Source: Sediminicola sp963974715
GTDB lineage: Bacteria; Bacteroidota; Bacteroidia; Flavobacteriales; Flavobacteriaceae
Length of the DNA: 64,000 nt
Reading direction: 5' to 3'
NCBI GenBank assembly: GCA_963974715.1
Contig: CAXBDK010000004.1
Coordinates: 248,001 to 312,000 of the forward strand
In this document: one piece after another, positions 16,873 through 24,433 of the stretch
Numbering within the stretch: position 1 is the stretch's first letter
Layout: each line of letters begins with the position of its first letter
The notes under the pieces: model-generated
Told to the model about the DNA's origin: nothing
Seen by the model: only the letters and a program-made list of their open reading frames with translations
Databases searched by the model: none
Made by a program: the position numbers and the translations under genes

Positions 16873-18291
16873 TTACAATCCATATTTCATTATAAGAAGT
16901 GCTAAGGATGTCATTGAAGCAGCTCCTAGTTCAACCTCCCTAATATTTATTTTATCAAAAGTATCTAAGCTGCTATGATGAATATCAAATAGACGTTGAT
17001 CATCACAATCAAGGCTTATCAACGCTTTTGCCAGGGATTTCATAGGAACAAGATCTACTCCTCTTTGGTTGGGTTGAATATCATCAACTTTATAGGGGAC
17101 AAAAAGATGATTCCATTTTGCAATTTTAGCTTTAACTTCAGGAGATGCATCTATCCGGAAGCCCCGCGGTGTAAATCCACCTGCATCTGATTCTATTACT
17201 GCTATATGCTCTTCATTGGCTAACCGGGCCAATGAAGCATATTTTTTGCCGCCATCGGCTCCAGATTCTTCATTCATATATAAGATAGCCCTAAAAGTTC
17301 GTTTTGGCCTAATGCCGCTTTTTTTGATTAAGCGAAGCGCTTCAATAGTCTGTACAAGACCGGTACCATCATCACTAGCGCTTTCACTTAAATCCCACGA
17401 ATCGATATGACCCCCGATGGTAATTATTTCATTTGGATATTTTGATCCCTTAATTTCTCCTATGACATTATAAGAAAGTACATCTGGCAGTTGTTCACAA
17501 TTCATTTTTAAGGAAAAAATAAGATTTGGATTGCTCTTTAACGCCTTACTTAATCTATCAGCACTATTCGTACTAAGAGCAGCTGCTGGAATTTTTTTCA
17601 CCTCAAGATCATAATTTAGAGCTCCTGTATGCGGGATGTCATCCTTAGCCAAGGTCAAAGAACGAACCAAAGCTCCAACAGCCCCCCTTCTTGAAGCTTC
17701 TATTGCTCCCAATGTTCTCTGATCAACAGCCCCTATATATGCTTTAAACGTTTCTATTTCTCTTGGATCCATTGACCTATTAAAAAAAACTATTTTGTTT
17801 TGGATTTTTTCGTTTGGAAGCGCTTTTAACTCCTCCAAAGATTGTACCTCCACAACTTCAGTTTTTAAGGTGCCATTAGTCCTTACAGATCCTCCAAGTG
17901 CACATACATCCATAAAAATGGATTCTCCCGCTGGAATAGTAAATGAAGCTATTTCTTTATCTCCCCTTACCCAATGTGGAACCATTACTTCTTGAAGGTA
18001 AACGGTGTCTGGTTTTATTTTTTCCATAGTTTCTTTTGCCCATTCTACCGCTTTTTGAGCATTTTCTGAACCAGAAATTCTAGCCCCTATTTGTGATGTA
18101 AGAAATTTCAAATTGGGACCACATTCACCATTTAGGAGCGCTTCATCAAAAATTCTTCTTATTGTGAGGGAATCGTTATCTTGGAAATTTTGAGCGCTGC
18201 CAATATTGGCATTTACTATTGTTAAAAAGATTAATAACAACAAGCTATTTAGATTTTTTGTGATAAAGCTTTTCATATTTTTGATTTTCAT
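16873..18291 (-). CDS. M28-family zinc aminopeptidase/carboxypeptidase, exported
   Basis: A 472-residue M28 peptidase with a signal peptide (the nearer start may be the second Met, 15 bp inside). A PA domain lies in the first half; the di-zinc peptidase domain follows with ligands in order: GGHIDSWD (His and the first Asp), SASDDGTG (bridging Asp), MNEESGADGG (catalytic Glu and ligand Glu), ESDAGG (Asp) and DIHHSSLDTFD (His). All expected residues are present. Such enzymes cleave N-terminal residues or dipeptides in the periplasm. It lies between a metallo-hydrolase gene (24 bp upstream) and the RidA gene (2 bp downstream). Joint action on an amino-acid-derived compound is possible but unproven. 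Confidence 0.9.
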   Translation of the reverse strand: MKIKNMKSFITKNLNSLLLLIFLTIVNANIGSAQNFQDNDSLTIRRIFDEALLNGECGPNLKFLTSQIGARISGSENAQKAVEWAKETMEKIKPDTVYLQEVMVPHWVRGDKEIASFTIPAGESIFMDVCALGGSVRTNGTLKTEVVEVQSLEELKALPNEKIQNKIVFFNRSMDPREIETFKAYIGAVDQRTLGAIEASRRGAVGALVRSLTLAKDDIPHTGALNYDLEVKKIPAAALSTNSADRLSKALKSNPNLIFSLKMNCEQLPDVLSYNVIGEIKGSKYPNEIITIGGHIDSWDLSESASDDGTGLVQTIEALRLIKKSGIRPKRTFRAILYMNEESGADGGKKYASLARLANEEHIAVIESDAGGFTPRGFRIDASPEVKAKIAKWNHLFVPYKVDDIQPNQRGVDLVPMKSLAKALISLDCDDQRLFDIHHSSLDTFDKINIREVELGAASMTSLALLIMKYGL

Positions 18292-18315
18292 AATTCCAGT
18301 CTTAAATTGTTAATT

Positions 18316-19314
18316 TTATTGACCATTTCCAGTTGTGGAATAATTAATAGGAAACCATCTATAACCATTATCCGTTTTTCGTATATGGCCTATTCCTGGA
18401 AATGAAAGGTGGTCACCGGCAACCCAATATTTTTGTTCTGCCGCATCCCTGAACGCTTTTTTTCTTGCTTTTGCAGCTTCTTTGGGGTTAACATCGTAAA
18501 CAATTGTCACATCGGGATCTACAAATTGAACAGCAGCCGAATGTATCAAATCTCCTAAAAAAACAATGGTTTCCCCTTTACTTGAAACGCGGTAAGTAGT
18601 ATGTCCAGGAGTATGCCCAAGTCTAGGAATAGGCATTACCCCTGGAAAGATCTCTTTTTCATAATCAAAAGTTTTTATTTTACCAGCTTCGAGAATAGGA
18701 GTTATTTTTAGAAGAGCCTCTTCGTAGTATGGCTTTAATCTGTTTGTTGCTTCTCTATAATATATAGGAGTCATCCAAAAATCAAATTCCTTCTGACTTA
18801 TATAAACAGTTGCATTAGGAAAAGTAATTTTGCCATTTGTCACTAAACCCCCGGTATGGTCAGTATGGATATGGGTTATTAAAATAGCGTCTATCTGTTC
18901 CGGTAAAATTCCAACTTTTTTTAAACTTCCAGGAAGGAAACCGAGTGAGGGACCATAAAGTTCGGAAGTGCCAGCATCTACCAAAATCAATTGATCATCT
19001 ATTTTTAACAGATAAGCATTTACAGATGCTTCAACAATAGGGTTTTGAAAGTTTTGTTCAGTTAATTCTTTCACTTCACCGGGTTTTACATTAGTTAGAA
19101 GTTTGTTGAGATCTTGGGGGATGCTTCCATCTGATAAAGCAATAATTTGAACGTCTCCCAATTTCATATCATAGTTACTGCTCTGCAGAAGGGATTTTGA
19201 TTGGTTTTGCGCCGCTGCTGAAAAAACTGATAATAACCCTAGGGATAGAGAAAAAGTAAAGGTTTTAATCCTATATAGATATGACTTTTCTAAATTTATG
19301 ATGTTTGTCTTCAT
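18316..19314 (-). CDS. MBL-fold metallo-hydrolase, exported
   Basis: A 332-residue metallo-beta-lactamase-fold protein with a signal peptide (about residues 1-36, ending SAAAQ). Zinc ligands: HIHTDH (about 147-152), GHTPGHT, the Asp in GDLIHS, and a late His in AGDHLSFPG. The composition resembles AHL-lactonase and related 'N-acyl homoserine lactonase family' enzymes that are not beta-lactamases, so lactone or thioester hydrolysis is a reasonable guess. It is the first gene of the minus-strand run metallo-hydrolase, M28 peptidase, RidA and is divergent from an HxlR regulator. Confidence 0.88.
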   Translation of the reverse strand: MKTNIINLEKSYLYRIKTFTFSLSLGLLSVFSAAAQNQSKSLLQSSNYDMKLGDVQIIALSDGSIPQDLNKLLTNVKPGEVKELTEQNFQNPIVEASVNAYLLKIDDQLILVDAGTSELYGPSLGFLPGSLKKVGILPEQIDAILITHIHTDHTGGLVTNGKITFPNATVYISQKEFDFWMTPIYYREATNRLKPYYEEALLKITPILEAGKIKTFDYEKEIFPGVMPIPRLGHTPGHTTYRVSSKGETIVFLGDLIHSAAVQFVDPDVTIVYDVNPKEAAKARKKAFRDAAEQKYWVAGDHLSFPGIGHIRKTDNGYRWFPINYSTTGNGQ

Positions 19315-19420
19315 TGATATTTTATTTTATTATTTTTAGTAATTATTTTATATGTACGCAAATTTATGGTGATATATACCCTTGTGCAATAACGTACTTC
19401 ATTATAGCGTAGGTACAAAA

Positions 19421-19454
19421 TTGACCCTATATATAATTTCTTTTTATATATTTG
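19421..19454 (+). promoter_or_regulatory. Bacteroidota-type promoter of the HxlR gene
   Basis: A TTG at 19421-19423 and TATATTTG at 19447-19454 match the -33 (TTG) and -7 (TAnnTTTG) boxes of the Bacteroidota primary sigma factor with a 23-bp spacer, 19 bp before the HxlR start. The divergent promoter for the metallo-hydrolase operon must share this 159-bp region. Confidence 0.6.
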
Positions 19455-19473
19455 TTACATAATTATATTTACT

Positions 19474-19851
19474 ATGGAGTACGAAAGAAAAATTCCTAAA
19501 AATTTAGATTGCGGGATGGCTATGATAATGGATATAATAGGCGGAAAGTGGAAACCCTGCTTGTTGTATAATATCTCAAGAGGCAATAGAAGACCTAGTG
19601 AAATCCAACGATTAAATCCTTTAGCAAGCAGACGTGTTCTTAACCAACAACTAAAAGAATTAGAAGCTCATAACATAATAAGCCGAAAAGTTCATTCCGT
19701 TTTGCCTCCAAAAGTTGAATACTTTTTAACGGAAATGGGAGAGTCACTATTACCTATAATTGATGTAATGGATAATTGGGGCGAACAATATTTGGGGGAT
19801 TCTAATAAGGTTCCTAGATTAAATCTCAATACTAAAGTAGAAATCCAGTAG
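19474..19851 (+). CDS. HxlR-family winged-helix regulator
   Basis: A 125-residue HxlR-type regulator. It has the conserved Cys near the N-terminus and the family core C..A...I(I)GGKWKP.LLYNI (about residues 11-33), then RPSEIQRLNPLASRRVLNQQLKELEAHNII and the wing PKVEYFLTEMGESLLPI. HxlR regulators often sense electrophiles or oxidants through the N-terminal Cys. It is divergent from the exported metallo-hydrolase/M28/RidA operon, its probable target. An unrelated HxlR fragment is present at 27411. Confidence 0.9.
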   Translation: MEYERKIPKNLDCGMAMIMDIIGGKWKPCLLYNISRGNRRPSEIQRLNPLASRRVLNQQLKELEAHNIISRKVHSVLPPKVEYFLTEMGESLLPIIDVMDNWGEQYLGDSNKVPRLNLNTKVEIQ

Positions 19852-19963
19852 TTTAAAGGTATTTTGTTTAATTTCTATGCTCCATCAATCACTTTAATGA
19901 TCAGATTAATCAATATTGCCTTAACACATTTCTTGGGTTAAACCGACGGATGTAAAAAATAAA

Positions 19964-20812
19964 ATGGATACGTTTAACATATACAACTACACTTCGGATA
20001 GACAAGTATCGAGAAACAAAATCTTTCTTCCACAAAATCTTGTTTCATTATTGGAGCAAGGCGAAAAAGTTGTGTATTACGCCAATGACAAAACGATTAT
20101 TACAGACGACCAATTTGCCATACTTTCTTCCGGTAATTGTTTGATGACAGAAAAACTTCCTGTTAACAATAATTATCGTAGCACCATGCTGTTCTTTGAC
20201 AACAAAGCACTAACAAATTTTTTTGTCAAATACGCTTCTGTAATTGACAAAATTTCATCAAAAACACAGATTTCTAAAAAGCCATTTGTAGTATTTGAAA
20301 AAGATGAATTTATTAGAAACTACATTAGTTCTCTTAAGCTCATTCAAACAAAACCGGCTTCCTTTTCAGACAAAATTATAGAACTGAAATTTGGTGAGTT
20401 AATGCTGCATCTTCTTGAAAAATATCCGAATGAAATTCTTTCATTCCAAATAAAAAACCAGAAAGAATATGCTGACTTTGAAATCAGGAAAGCGGTTCAA
20501 CTAAACATTACCAACAATTTCACATTGGAAGAATTAGCGTTTTTGTGTCATACAAGCATTTCCACTTTTAAACGAAAATTCATAAAACTTTACAACGAAA
20601 CACCACGCCAATATTTTTTGCAACAAAAAATGGAAATGGCAAAATCGTTGTTGTTGCAAAATGAGAATCCAAGCGAAGTGTTTTACAAAGTGGGCTACGA
20701 AAATCACTCAAGTTTTTCACAATCGTTCAAACAAGTTTACGGCATTAGTCCTAAACAATTTCAACAAAAAAACTTGACTGTTTCCCAACAGCTTTTGAAC
20801 GATCAGCGATAA
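19964..20812 (+). CDS. AraC-family transcriptional regulator
   Basis: A 282-residue regulator with a cupin-like sensory half (VVYYANDKTIITDDQFAILSSGNCLMTEK, about residues 33-61) and a C-terminal double helix-turn-helix (about 175-270) with LEELAFLCHTSISTFKRKFIKLYNETPRQYF and VGYENHSSFSQSFKQVYGISPKQF. It is similar in layout to the regulator at 10467. The DinB gene starts about 50 bp downstream but seems to have its own -7 box, so it may be a separate transcript. Confidence 0.9.
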   Translation: MDTFNIYNYTSDRQVSRNKIFLPQNLVSLLEQGEKVVYYANDKTIITDDQFAILSSGNCLMTEKLPVNNNYRSTMLFFDNKALTNFFVKYASVIDKISSKTQISKKPFVVFEKDEFIRNYISSLKLIQTKPASFSDKIIELKFGELMLHLLEKYPNEILSFQIKNQKEYADFEIRKAVQLNITNNFTLEELAFLCHTSISTFKRKFIKLYNETPRQYFLQQKMEMAKSLLLQNENPSEVFYKVGYENHSSFSQSFKQVYGISPKQFQQKNLTVSQQLLNDQR

Positions 20813-20833
20813 CGCGACGACATGCTTGCATGC

Positions 20834-20841
20834 TATTTTTG
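20834..20841 (+). promoter_or_regulatory. -7 promoter box TATTTTTG before DinB gene
   Basis: TATTTTTG matches TAnnTTTG and lies 24 bp before the ATG at 20865. If used, transcription would begin after the earlier ATG at 20826, so the start at 20865 is preferred. No convincing -33 box is seen. Confidence 0.4.
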
Positions 20842-20864
20842 CTCTAGGTTTTAAATGCAACAAC

Positions 20865-21368
20865 ATGACAAAAATATATCTTTCAGAAATTGCAAATTAT
20901 AGCAATTGGGTCGATGATGCCACAATCCAATGGCTCGAACAAATTGATGACGAACAATGGGAAAAAGAGATTGCGAGTAGCTTCAATTCCATTGCAAAAA
21001 CAGCCATACACCTAGTGAGCGCCAAAAAAGTTTGGATCGACTTTTGGAAAAATGTCCGTAATCCTGTTTTTCTTTCAACCGAGTTTAACGGTACGCGAAC
21101 TGAATTGATTGAAATTTGGAGAAAAATAATGAGCGATTACAAAAAAATAATTGAGAATTATCCCGAAGAAAATTACGCACAAATCATTACTTTTAAAGTA
21201 AGAAGTGAAGAATGGAAAATGGAATTTGCTCAAACCGTTTTACATCACAACAATCACGCTACTTATCATCGTGGACAGTTGGTAACCATGCTACGACAAG
21301 TCGGCTTTACGAACTTTTCTAACACGGATTTGGCGACTTACTTTGTCAAAGTAAAAAATAACTTATAA
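20865..21368 (+). CDS. DinB-family four-helix-bundle protein
   Basis: A protein of about 167 residues (an in-frame ATG at 20826 would add 13 poorly fitting residues). The DinB superfamily pattern is seen: an N-terminal YSNWVDDATIQWLEQI helix, an internal SIAKTAIHLVSAKKVWIDFW with the first metal-ligand His, and a C-terminal QTVLHHNNHATYHRGQLVTMLRQ with H-x-x-x-H ligands. These are putative nickel- or zinc-dependent thiol transferases or stress proteins. The gene ends before a strong terminator (21377-21418). No further partner is evident. Confidence 0.85.
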   Translation: MTKIYLSEIANYSNWVDDATIQWLEQIDDEQWEKEIASSFNSIAKTAIHLVSAKKVWIDFWKNVRNPVFLSTEFNGTRTELIEIWRKIMSDYKKIIENYPEENYAQIITFKVRSEEWKMEFAQTVLHHNNHATYHRGQLVTMLRQVGFTNFSNTDLATYFVKVKNNL

Positions 21369-21376
21369 TTAAGTTA

Positions 21377-21418
21377 GACAGGTTGGTGCTTTGCGCCAAC
21401 CTGTCATGTTTTTTGTAT
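21377..21418 (+). terminator. Intrinsic terminator of DinB gene
   Basis: A 13-bp stem (GACAGGTTGGTGC / GCGCCAACCTGTC, 21377-21405) with a TTT loop is followed by ATGTTTTTTGTATTTTT. It starts 9 bp after the DinB stop. A clear rho-independent form. Confidence 0.8.
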
Positions 21419-21582
21419 TTTTACGACCAAAAAGCGTCAGAACAAAAAACAAAACCACAACCAATATCAATGCATTTTCCCATAACGGCAACCTTTGGCA
21501 CAAGTCTATCAGTATTCAACAGGTTTGACAAACTAGAACTAAGAAAGTGCCTAAAAACAATAAGAATATCCCTGTAAATTCA

Positions 21583-21699
21583 ATGGCTGACAATTTCAGT
21601 CAAGGCATTTCTATTGACCGGCTCAATATTAAAAAATCTGATTATAAAGGAACTCAGGAAAGTGAAGAAGCATCGCAATTGCATCGACAACAAGACTGA
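21583..21699 (+). pseudogene. AraC-type N-terminal fragment
   Basis: ATG at 21583 opens a 38-codon frame, MADNFSQGISIDRLNIK..., with EASQLHR at the end, closed by TGA at 21697. The pattern (F..GI.I.R......Y......HR..) is typical of the cupin-like N-terminus of AraC regulators in Bacteroidota. The remainder of such a gene is missing; the sequence changes directly into a flavin-monooxygenase fragment. Recognition is by general pattern only. Confidence 0.45.
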
Positions 21700-21702
21700 T
21701 AT

Positions 21703-22159
21703 TATTTTAGCTTTCCGCAGCGATGATGAAATTCCGTACGATTACCGTAACGAAGAGCAGCAAAGAAAAATTGTTTTGGAACAGTTTGAAGGTGAAAATT
21801 GGAGAACTGCAGAATTACTAAAGGAAATAATGAATACTAAAACTTTTTACTTCGATAAGTTTTGCCAAATTAAAATGGCATCATGGACAAAAGGGAGAGT
21901 TGCTTTAGTGGGAGATGCAGGATATTGCGCTTCGCCTGCAGCAGGTATGGGCGGTTCATTAGCAATAATAGGTGCAACAGCTCTTGCAGATGCTTTATTC
22001 AAACATCATGCAAATTATGAATTAGCCTTTCAAGAGTACAATAAAGAACTACTACCTTTTATTGAAGAAGCACAAGCGGAAGCCGTAAGGGTTGGGTTGG
22101 AATCTCTTGTTCCAAGAACCGAAGAAGCTATTCGTAGAAGAAACATGATAGGTTTTTAG
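21703..22159 (+). pseudogene. FAD-dependent monooxygenase (TetX-like), C-terminal half
   Basis: From about 21703 the frame reads LAFRSDDEIPYDYRNEEQQ, a middle strand of the PHBH/TetX-type monooxygenases, then KGRVALVGDAGYCASPAAGMGGSLAIIGATALADAL, the GD(A)(A) FAD-ribityl motif, and the final helices to TAG at 22157. The N-terminal GxGxxG and substrate parts are absent, so it cannot bind FAD normally. An in-frame ATG at 21614 exists but precedes unrelated sequence. TetX-like enzymes hydroxylate tetracyclines or other aromatic compounds; this one is a broken relic. Confidence 0.7.
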
Positions 22160-22204
22160 TATTTATATACATACTAAAAGGCATAAGTGTAAAATTCATT
22201 TAAT

Positions 22205-22216
22205 TAACAATTGTTA
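22205..22216. promoter_or_regulatory. Palindromic operator candidate, site 1
   Basis: A perfect 12-bp palindrome TAACAATTGTTA followed by TCG(C)CTGC, 66 bp before the start of the truncated TonB-receptor gene. The same palindrome with the same 3' extension recurs at 23246-23257 upstream of the flavodoxin-fold gene. The Crp/Fnr regulator encoded between them is the obvious candidate to bind; this is inference. Confidence 0.5.
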
Positions 22217-22281
22217 TCGCCTGCCTATTCTTAACTTCTGATTTTTGTCTCCAATAACTTTACTACTGTAACATCCAGAAA

Positions 22282-22459
22282 ATGAAAAGCAAAATCTATA
22301 TTTCAATTTTAATAACTTTTTTTAGTATCTTTTTTACTTACTCACAAGAAAAATTTACCATTAGTGGTACAATTGCTGATATTAATAGCAATGAAACCTT
22401 ATTAGGTGTAAACATCTATTTTCCTGACATAAATGCAGGAGCCATAACAGGGAGAGTTA
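22282..22459 (+). pseudogene. TonB-dependent receptor, N-terminal fragment
   Basis: ATG at 22282, a signal peptide (ISILITFFSIFFTYSQ), then FTISGTIADINSNETLLGVNIYFPDINAGAITG, the carboxypeptidase-regulatory-like (CarboxypepD_reg) domain at the start of many SusC/FecA-type receptors. After about 58 residues the homology stops and the frame closes at 22470. The plug and barrel (some 700 residues) are missing. The DNA continues as the tail of a different gene (22460-22543), so this is a deletion junction. Confidence 0.65.
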
Positions 22460-22543
22460 GATGGTTCTAAATTTCAATTGGAAAAAATTTTAGGACGGAA
22501 GCCCACAACCGTTTTTGAGTTTTTACAGAAAAACTACAACTAA
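22460..22543 (+). pseudogene. NAD(P)-binding NmrA-type SDR, C-terminal tail
   Basis: An open frame starting at the break in the TonB fragment reads LEKILGRKPTTVFEFLQKNYN to TAA at 22541. The pattern (L/I)xGRKP(T/K)(T/S)xxEF(V/L)xxN is the standard ending of NmrA-like NAD(P)H-binding proteins in Bacteroidota. Only 27 codons remain. Confidence 0.5.
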
Positions 22544-22691
22544 TTATAATTTTATAAGGAAATCTAACTTTTACAAACAATTAATTATGCATGTATCCTT
22601 TTTAACCTTGTAAATAAAGATTCTTATTTTCCGTAAATTTACCATAAATCAAAAAATATGAATAGATTTTTCAGGTGTTAAGATAATAATC

Positions 22692-23234
22692 ATGTCAAAA
22701 AAACCAGAAACCAATACCGATAAATGGAGTATTTTTAAACCACTTTTTACTCAAATAGAGGTTCCTGCCAAAACAATATTGCTAGAAGAAGGCAAGGTTT
22801 CAAAAACAATGTTTTTCATTGAAAAAGGGTGTTTGAGAACTTGGATAAATAATAATGGTAAAGACATAACAACACAGTTTTTTTTTGAAGGCGGTGGAGT
22901 GTCATCCATTGAAAGCTTTATGACCAACAAACCTAGTTTATATACTATTGAAAGTATTGAACCCTGTATTATACAAACCATTACTCAAAAAGATTTTCAG
23001 GATACTCTCAAGAATTCAACAGAATTAAGAGATAGTATAGTTGAACATTTATATATGAGACTTCTCAAAAACCAACAAATTTTCTTTTCCTATTTAAAAA
23101 ATACTCCTCAACAACGTTATGAAGAATTGTTGGCACAAAACCCCGAAATCATACAACGTATCCCACAGCATTACATAGCTTCTTATTTAGGCATCACTTC
23201 TGTTTCCTTAAGTAGAATTCGTAACAGACGGTAA
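22692..23234 (+). CDS. Crp/Fnr-family transcriptional regulator
   Basis: A 180-residue regulator of the short Bacteroidota Crp/Fnr type. The beta-roll region ILLEEGKVSKTMFFIEKGCLRTWINNNGKDITTQFFFEGG is at about residues 29-70, and the helix-turn-helix reads IPQHYIASYLGITSVSLSRIRNRR at the very C-terminus, the normal end for the group. It lies just upstream of, and in the same direction as, the redox operon 23312-25785. The palindrome at 23246 lies between its stop and that operon, so it probably regulates it. Confidence 0.88.
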   Translation: MSKKPETNTDKWSIFKPLFTQIEVPAKTILLEEGKVSKTMFFIEKGCLRTWINNNGKDITTQFFFEGGGVSSIESFMTNKPSLYTIESIEPCIIQTITQKDFQDTLKNSTELRDSIVEHLYMRLLKNQQIFFSYLKNTPQQRYEELLAQNPEIIQRIPQHYIASYLGITSVSLSRIRNRR

Positions 23235-23245
23235 AAAAGCTTTTT

Positions 23246-23257
23246 TAACAATTGTTA
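23246..23257. promoter_or_regulatory. Palindromic operator candidate, site 2
   Basis: TAACAATTGTTA again (see 22205), followed by TCG(T)CTGC, 55 bp before the flavodoxin-fold gene. A CACTGTAAC / TACTGTAAC segment shared by both sites lies further downstream, so the two promoters look like a duplicated unit. Confidence 0.55.
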
Positions 23258-23311
23258 TCGTCTGCTGACTGACTTCCTTCTCAATTTTGCACTGTAACTG
23301 AACAGTAAAAA

Positions 23312-23902
23312 ATGAGAACAGTAATCGTATTTAACCATCCTTACGAAGGAAGCTATTGCAACGCCATACTCAGCGTGATATCTAAAGGACTTCAAAACGC
23401 CAATCACGAAATCGACCTGATGCACCTTGACAGGGATGAATTTAACCCTAGAATGACTGCGGAAGATTTAAATGGCTTTGTAGTACATCAACCCATAGAC
23501 CCACAAGTAATCGATTACTGCGAAAGATTAGAAAAGACAGACCATCTGATTTTCATTTTTCCTATCTGGTGGGACATTATGCCGGCTACAACCAAAGGGT
23601 TTATTGACAGGGTATTATCTCCAGGTATTGTATATGACCACCACCCAAGAGGTTTTGGATTGGTTCCGCTACTAAAAAAACTGAAGAGTGTAACCGTTAT
23701 CACCACCATGAACAAACCCAAAATAATGTACTCATTGCTCATAGGAAATTTGATTGGCAAAGTAATGCTTAAAAGCGTTTTCAAAACAATGGGATATAAG
23801 AACCTAAATTGGATTAGTTATAATATGGTAAAATCAGTCACTAAGGAAAAGAGAGTCAAATGGTTAAATGATTTAGAAAAAAGATTTACCGATTTTAAAT
23901 AG
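23312..23902 (+). CDS. Flavodoxin-fold NAD(P)H dehydrogenase (quinone)
   Basis: A 196-residue protein of the NQO/KefF/MdaB flavodoxin-like fold. It starts with TVIVFNHPYEGSYCNAI, the FMN/FAD phosphate-binding loop (HP..gS.n..), then DLMHLDRDEFNPRMTAEDL and DHLIFIFPIWWDIMPATTKGFIDRVL, the flavin-isoalloxazine contact typical of quinone reductases. It probably reduces quinones or other electrophiles by two electrons using NAD(P)H. It is the first gene of a four-gene operon with a DUF4405 membrane protein, a flavin/iron-sulfur reductase and a 69-aa protein, and is preceded by the palindrome at 23246. Confidence 0.87.
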   Translation: MRTVIVFNHPYEGSYCNAILSVISKGLQNANHEIDLMHLDRDEFNPRMTAEDLNGFVVHQPIDPQVIDYCERLEKTDHLIFIFPIWWDIMPATTKGFIDRVLSPGIVYDHHPRGFGLVPLLKKLKSVTVITTMNKPKIMYSLLIGNLIGKVMLKSVFKTMGYKNLNWISYNMVKSVTKEKRVKWLNDLEKRFTDFK

Positions 23903-23927
23903 ATAATAAATACAAAAAAAAATAAAA

Positions 23928-24404
23928 ATGAAACTAGACAGAAAATATGTAACACCGTTCATCTCTCTACTATTTGTAGTCTTGGCTATTACAGGGATTT
24001 TTATGCTATTCCATCTATTTGATGGATATACTGAAGTTGCACATGAATTAATTGGAATTGGGTTTGTAATTGCGGCAATTTTACACATTATACTAAATTG
24101 GAATGGCTTAAAGGTTCATTTTATGAAACAAGTGTTTATGCCAGCCGCTATTGCTGTAGCAGTGCTAACCTCATTTTTTGTCTATTTAGAACGAAAGCAA
24201 CTTCCATTAGATATTGTTATTGTAAACAAAACATTTAAAGCTCCTTTAAAAGAATCATGCAAAATTCTGGACATAGACTATTCAATAGCAATCAAAAAGT
24301 TAGAAGAAAAGGGGTATAAAATAAGTTACATAAAAACACTTGAGGATATTTGGAAAAAAAATGATACAGATCCACAAGAAGTTATTGAATTACTAATGGA
24401 TTAA
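23928..24404 (+). CDS. DUF4405-type membrane protein
   Basis: A 158-residue protein. The first half has three hydrophobic segments (about residues 8-28, 38-56 and 64-84) with histidines near the membrane borders (H29, H39, H52), as in DUF4405/cytochrome b-like proteins that may bind heme. The second half (about 90-158) is soluble and helix rich with a small HTH-like or helix-hairpin section (ESCKILDIDYSIAIKKLEEKGYKI). It lies 25 bp after the flavodoxin-fold gene and 29 bp before the reductase start. An electron-transfer role in the membrane is inferred from context. Confidence 0.65.
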   Translation: MKLDRKYVTPFISLLFVVLAITGIFMLFHLFDGYTEVAHELIGIGFVIAAILHIILNWNGLKVHFMKQVFMPAAIAVAVLTSFFVYLERKQLPLDIVIVNKTFKAPLKESCKILDIDYSIAIKKLEEKGYKISYIKTLEDIWKKNDTDPQEVIELLMD

Positions 24405-24433
24405 ATTTTTTGAAAACAACAATTCGAAAAAAT

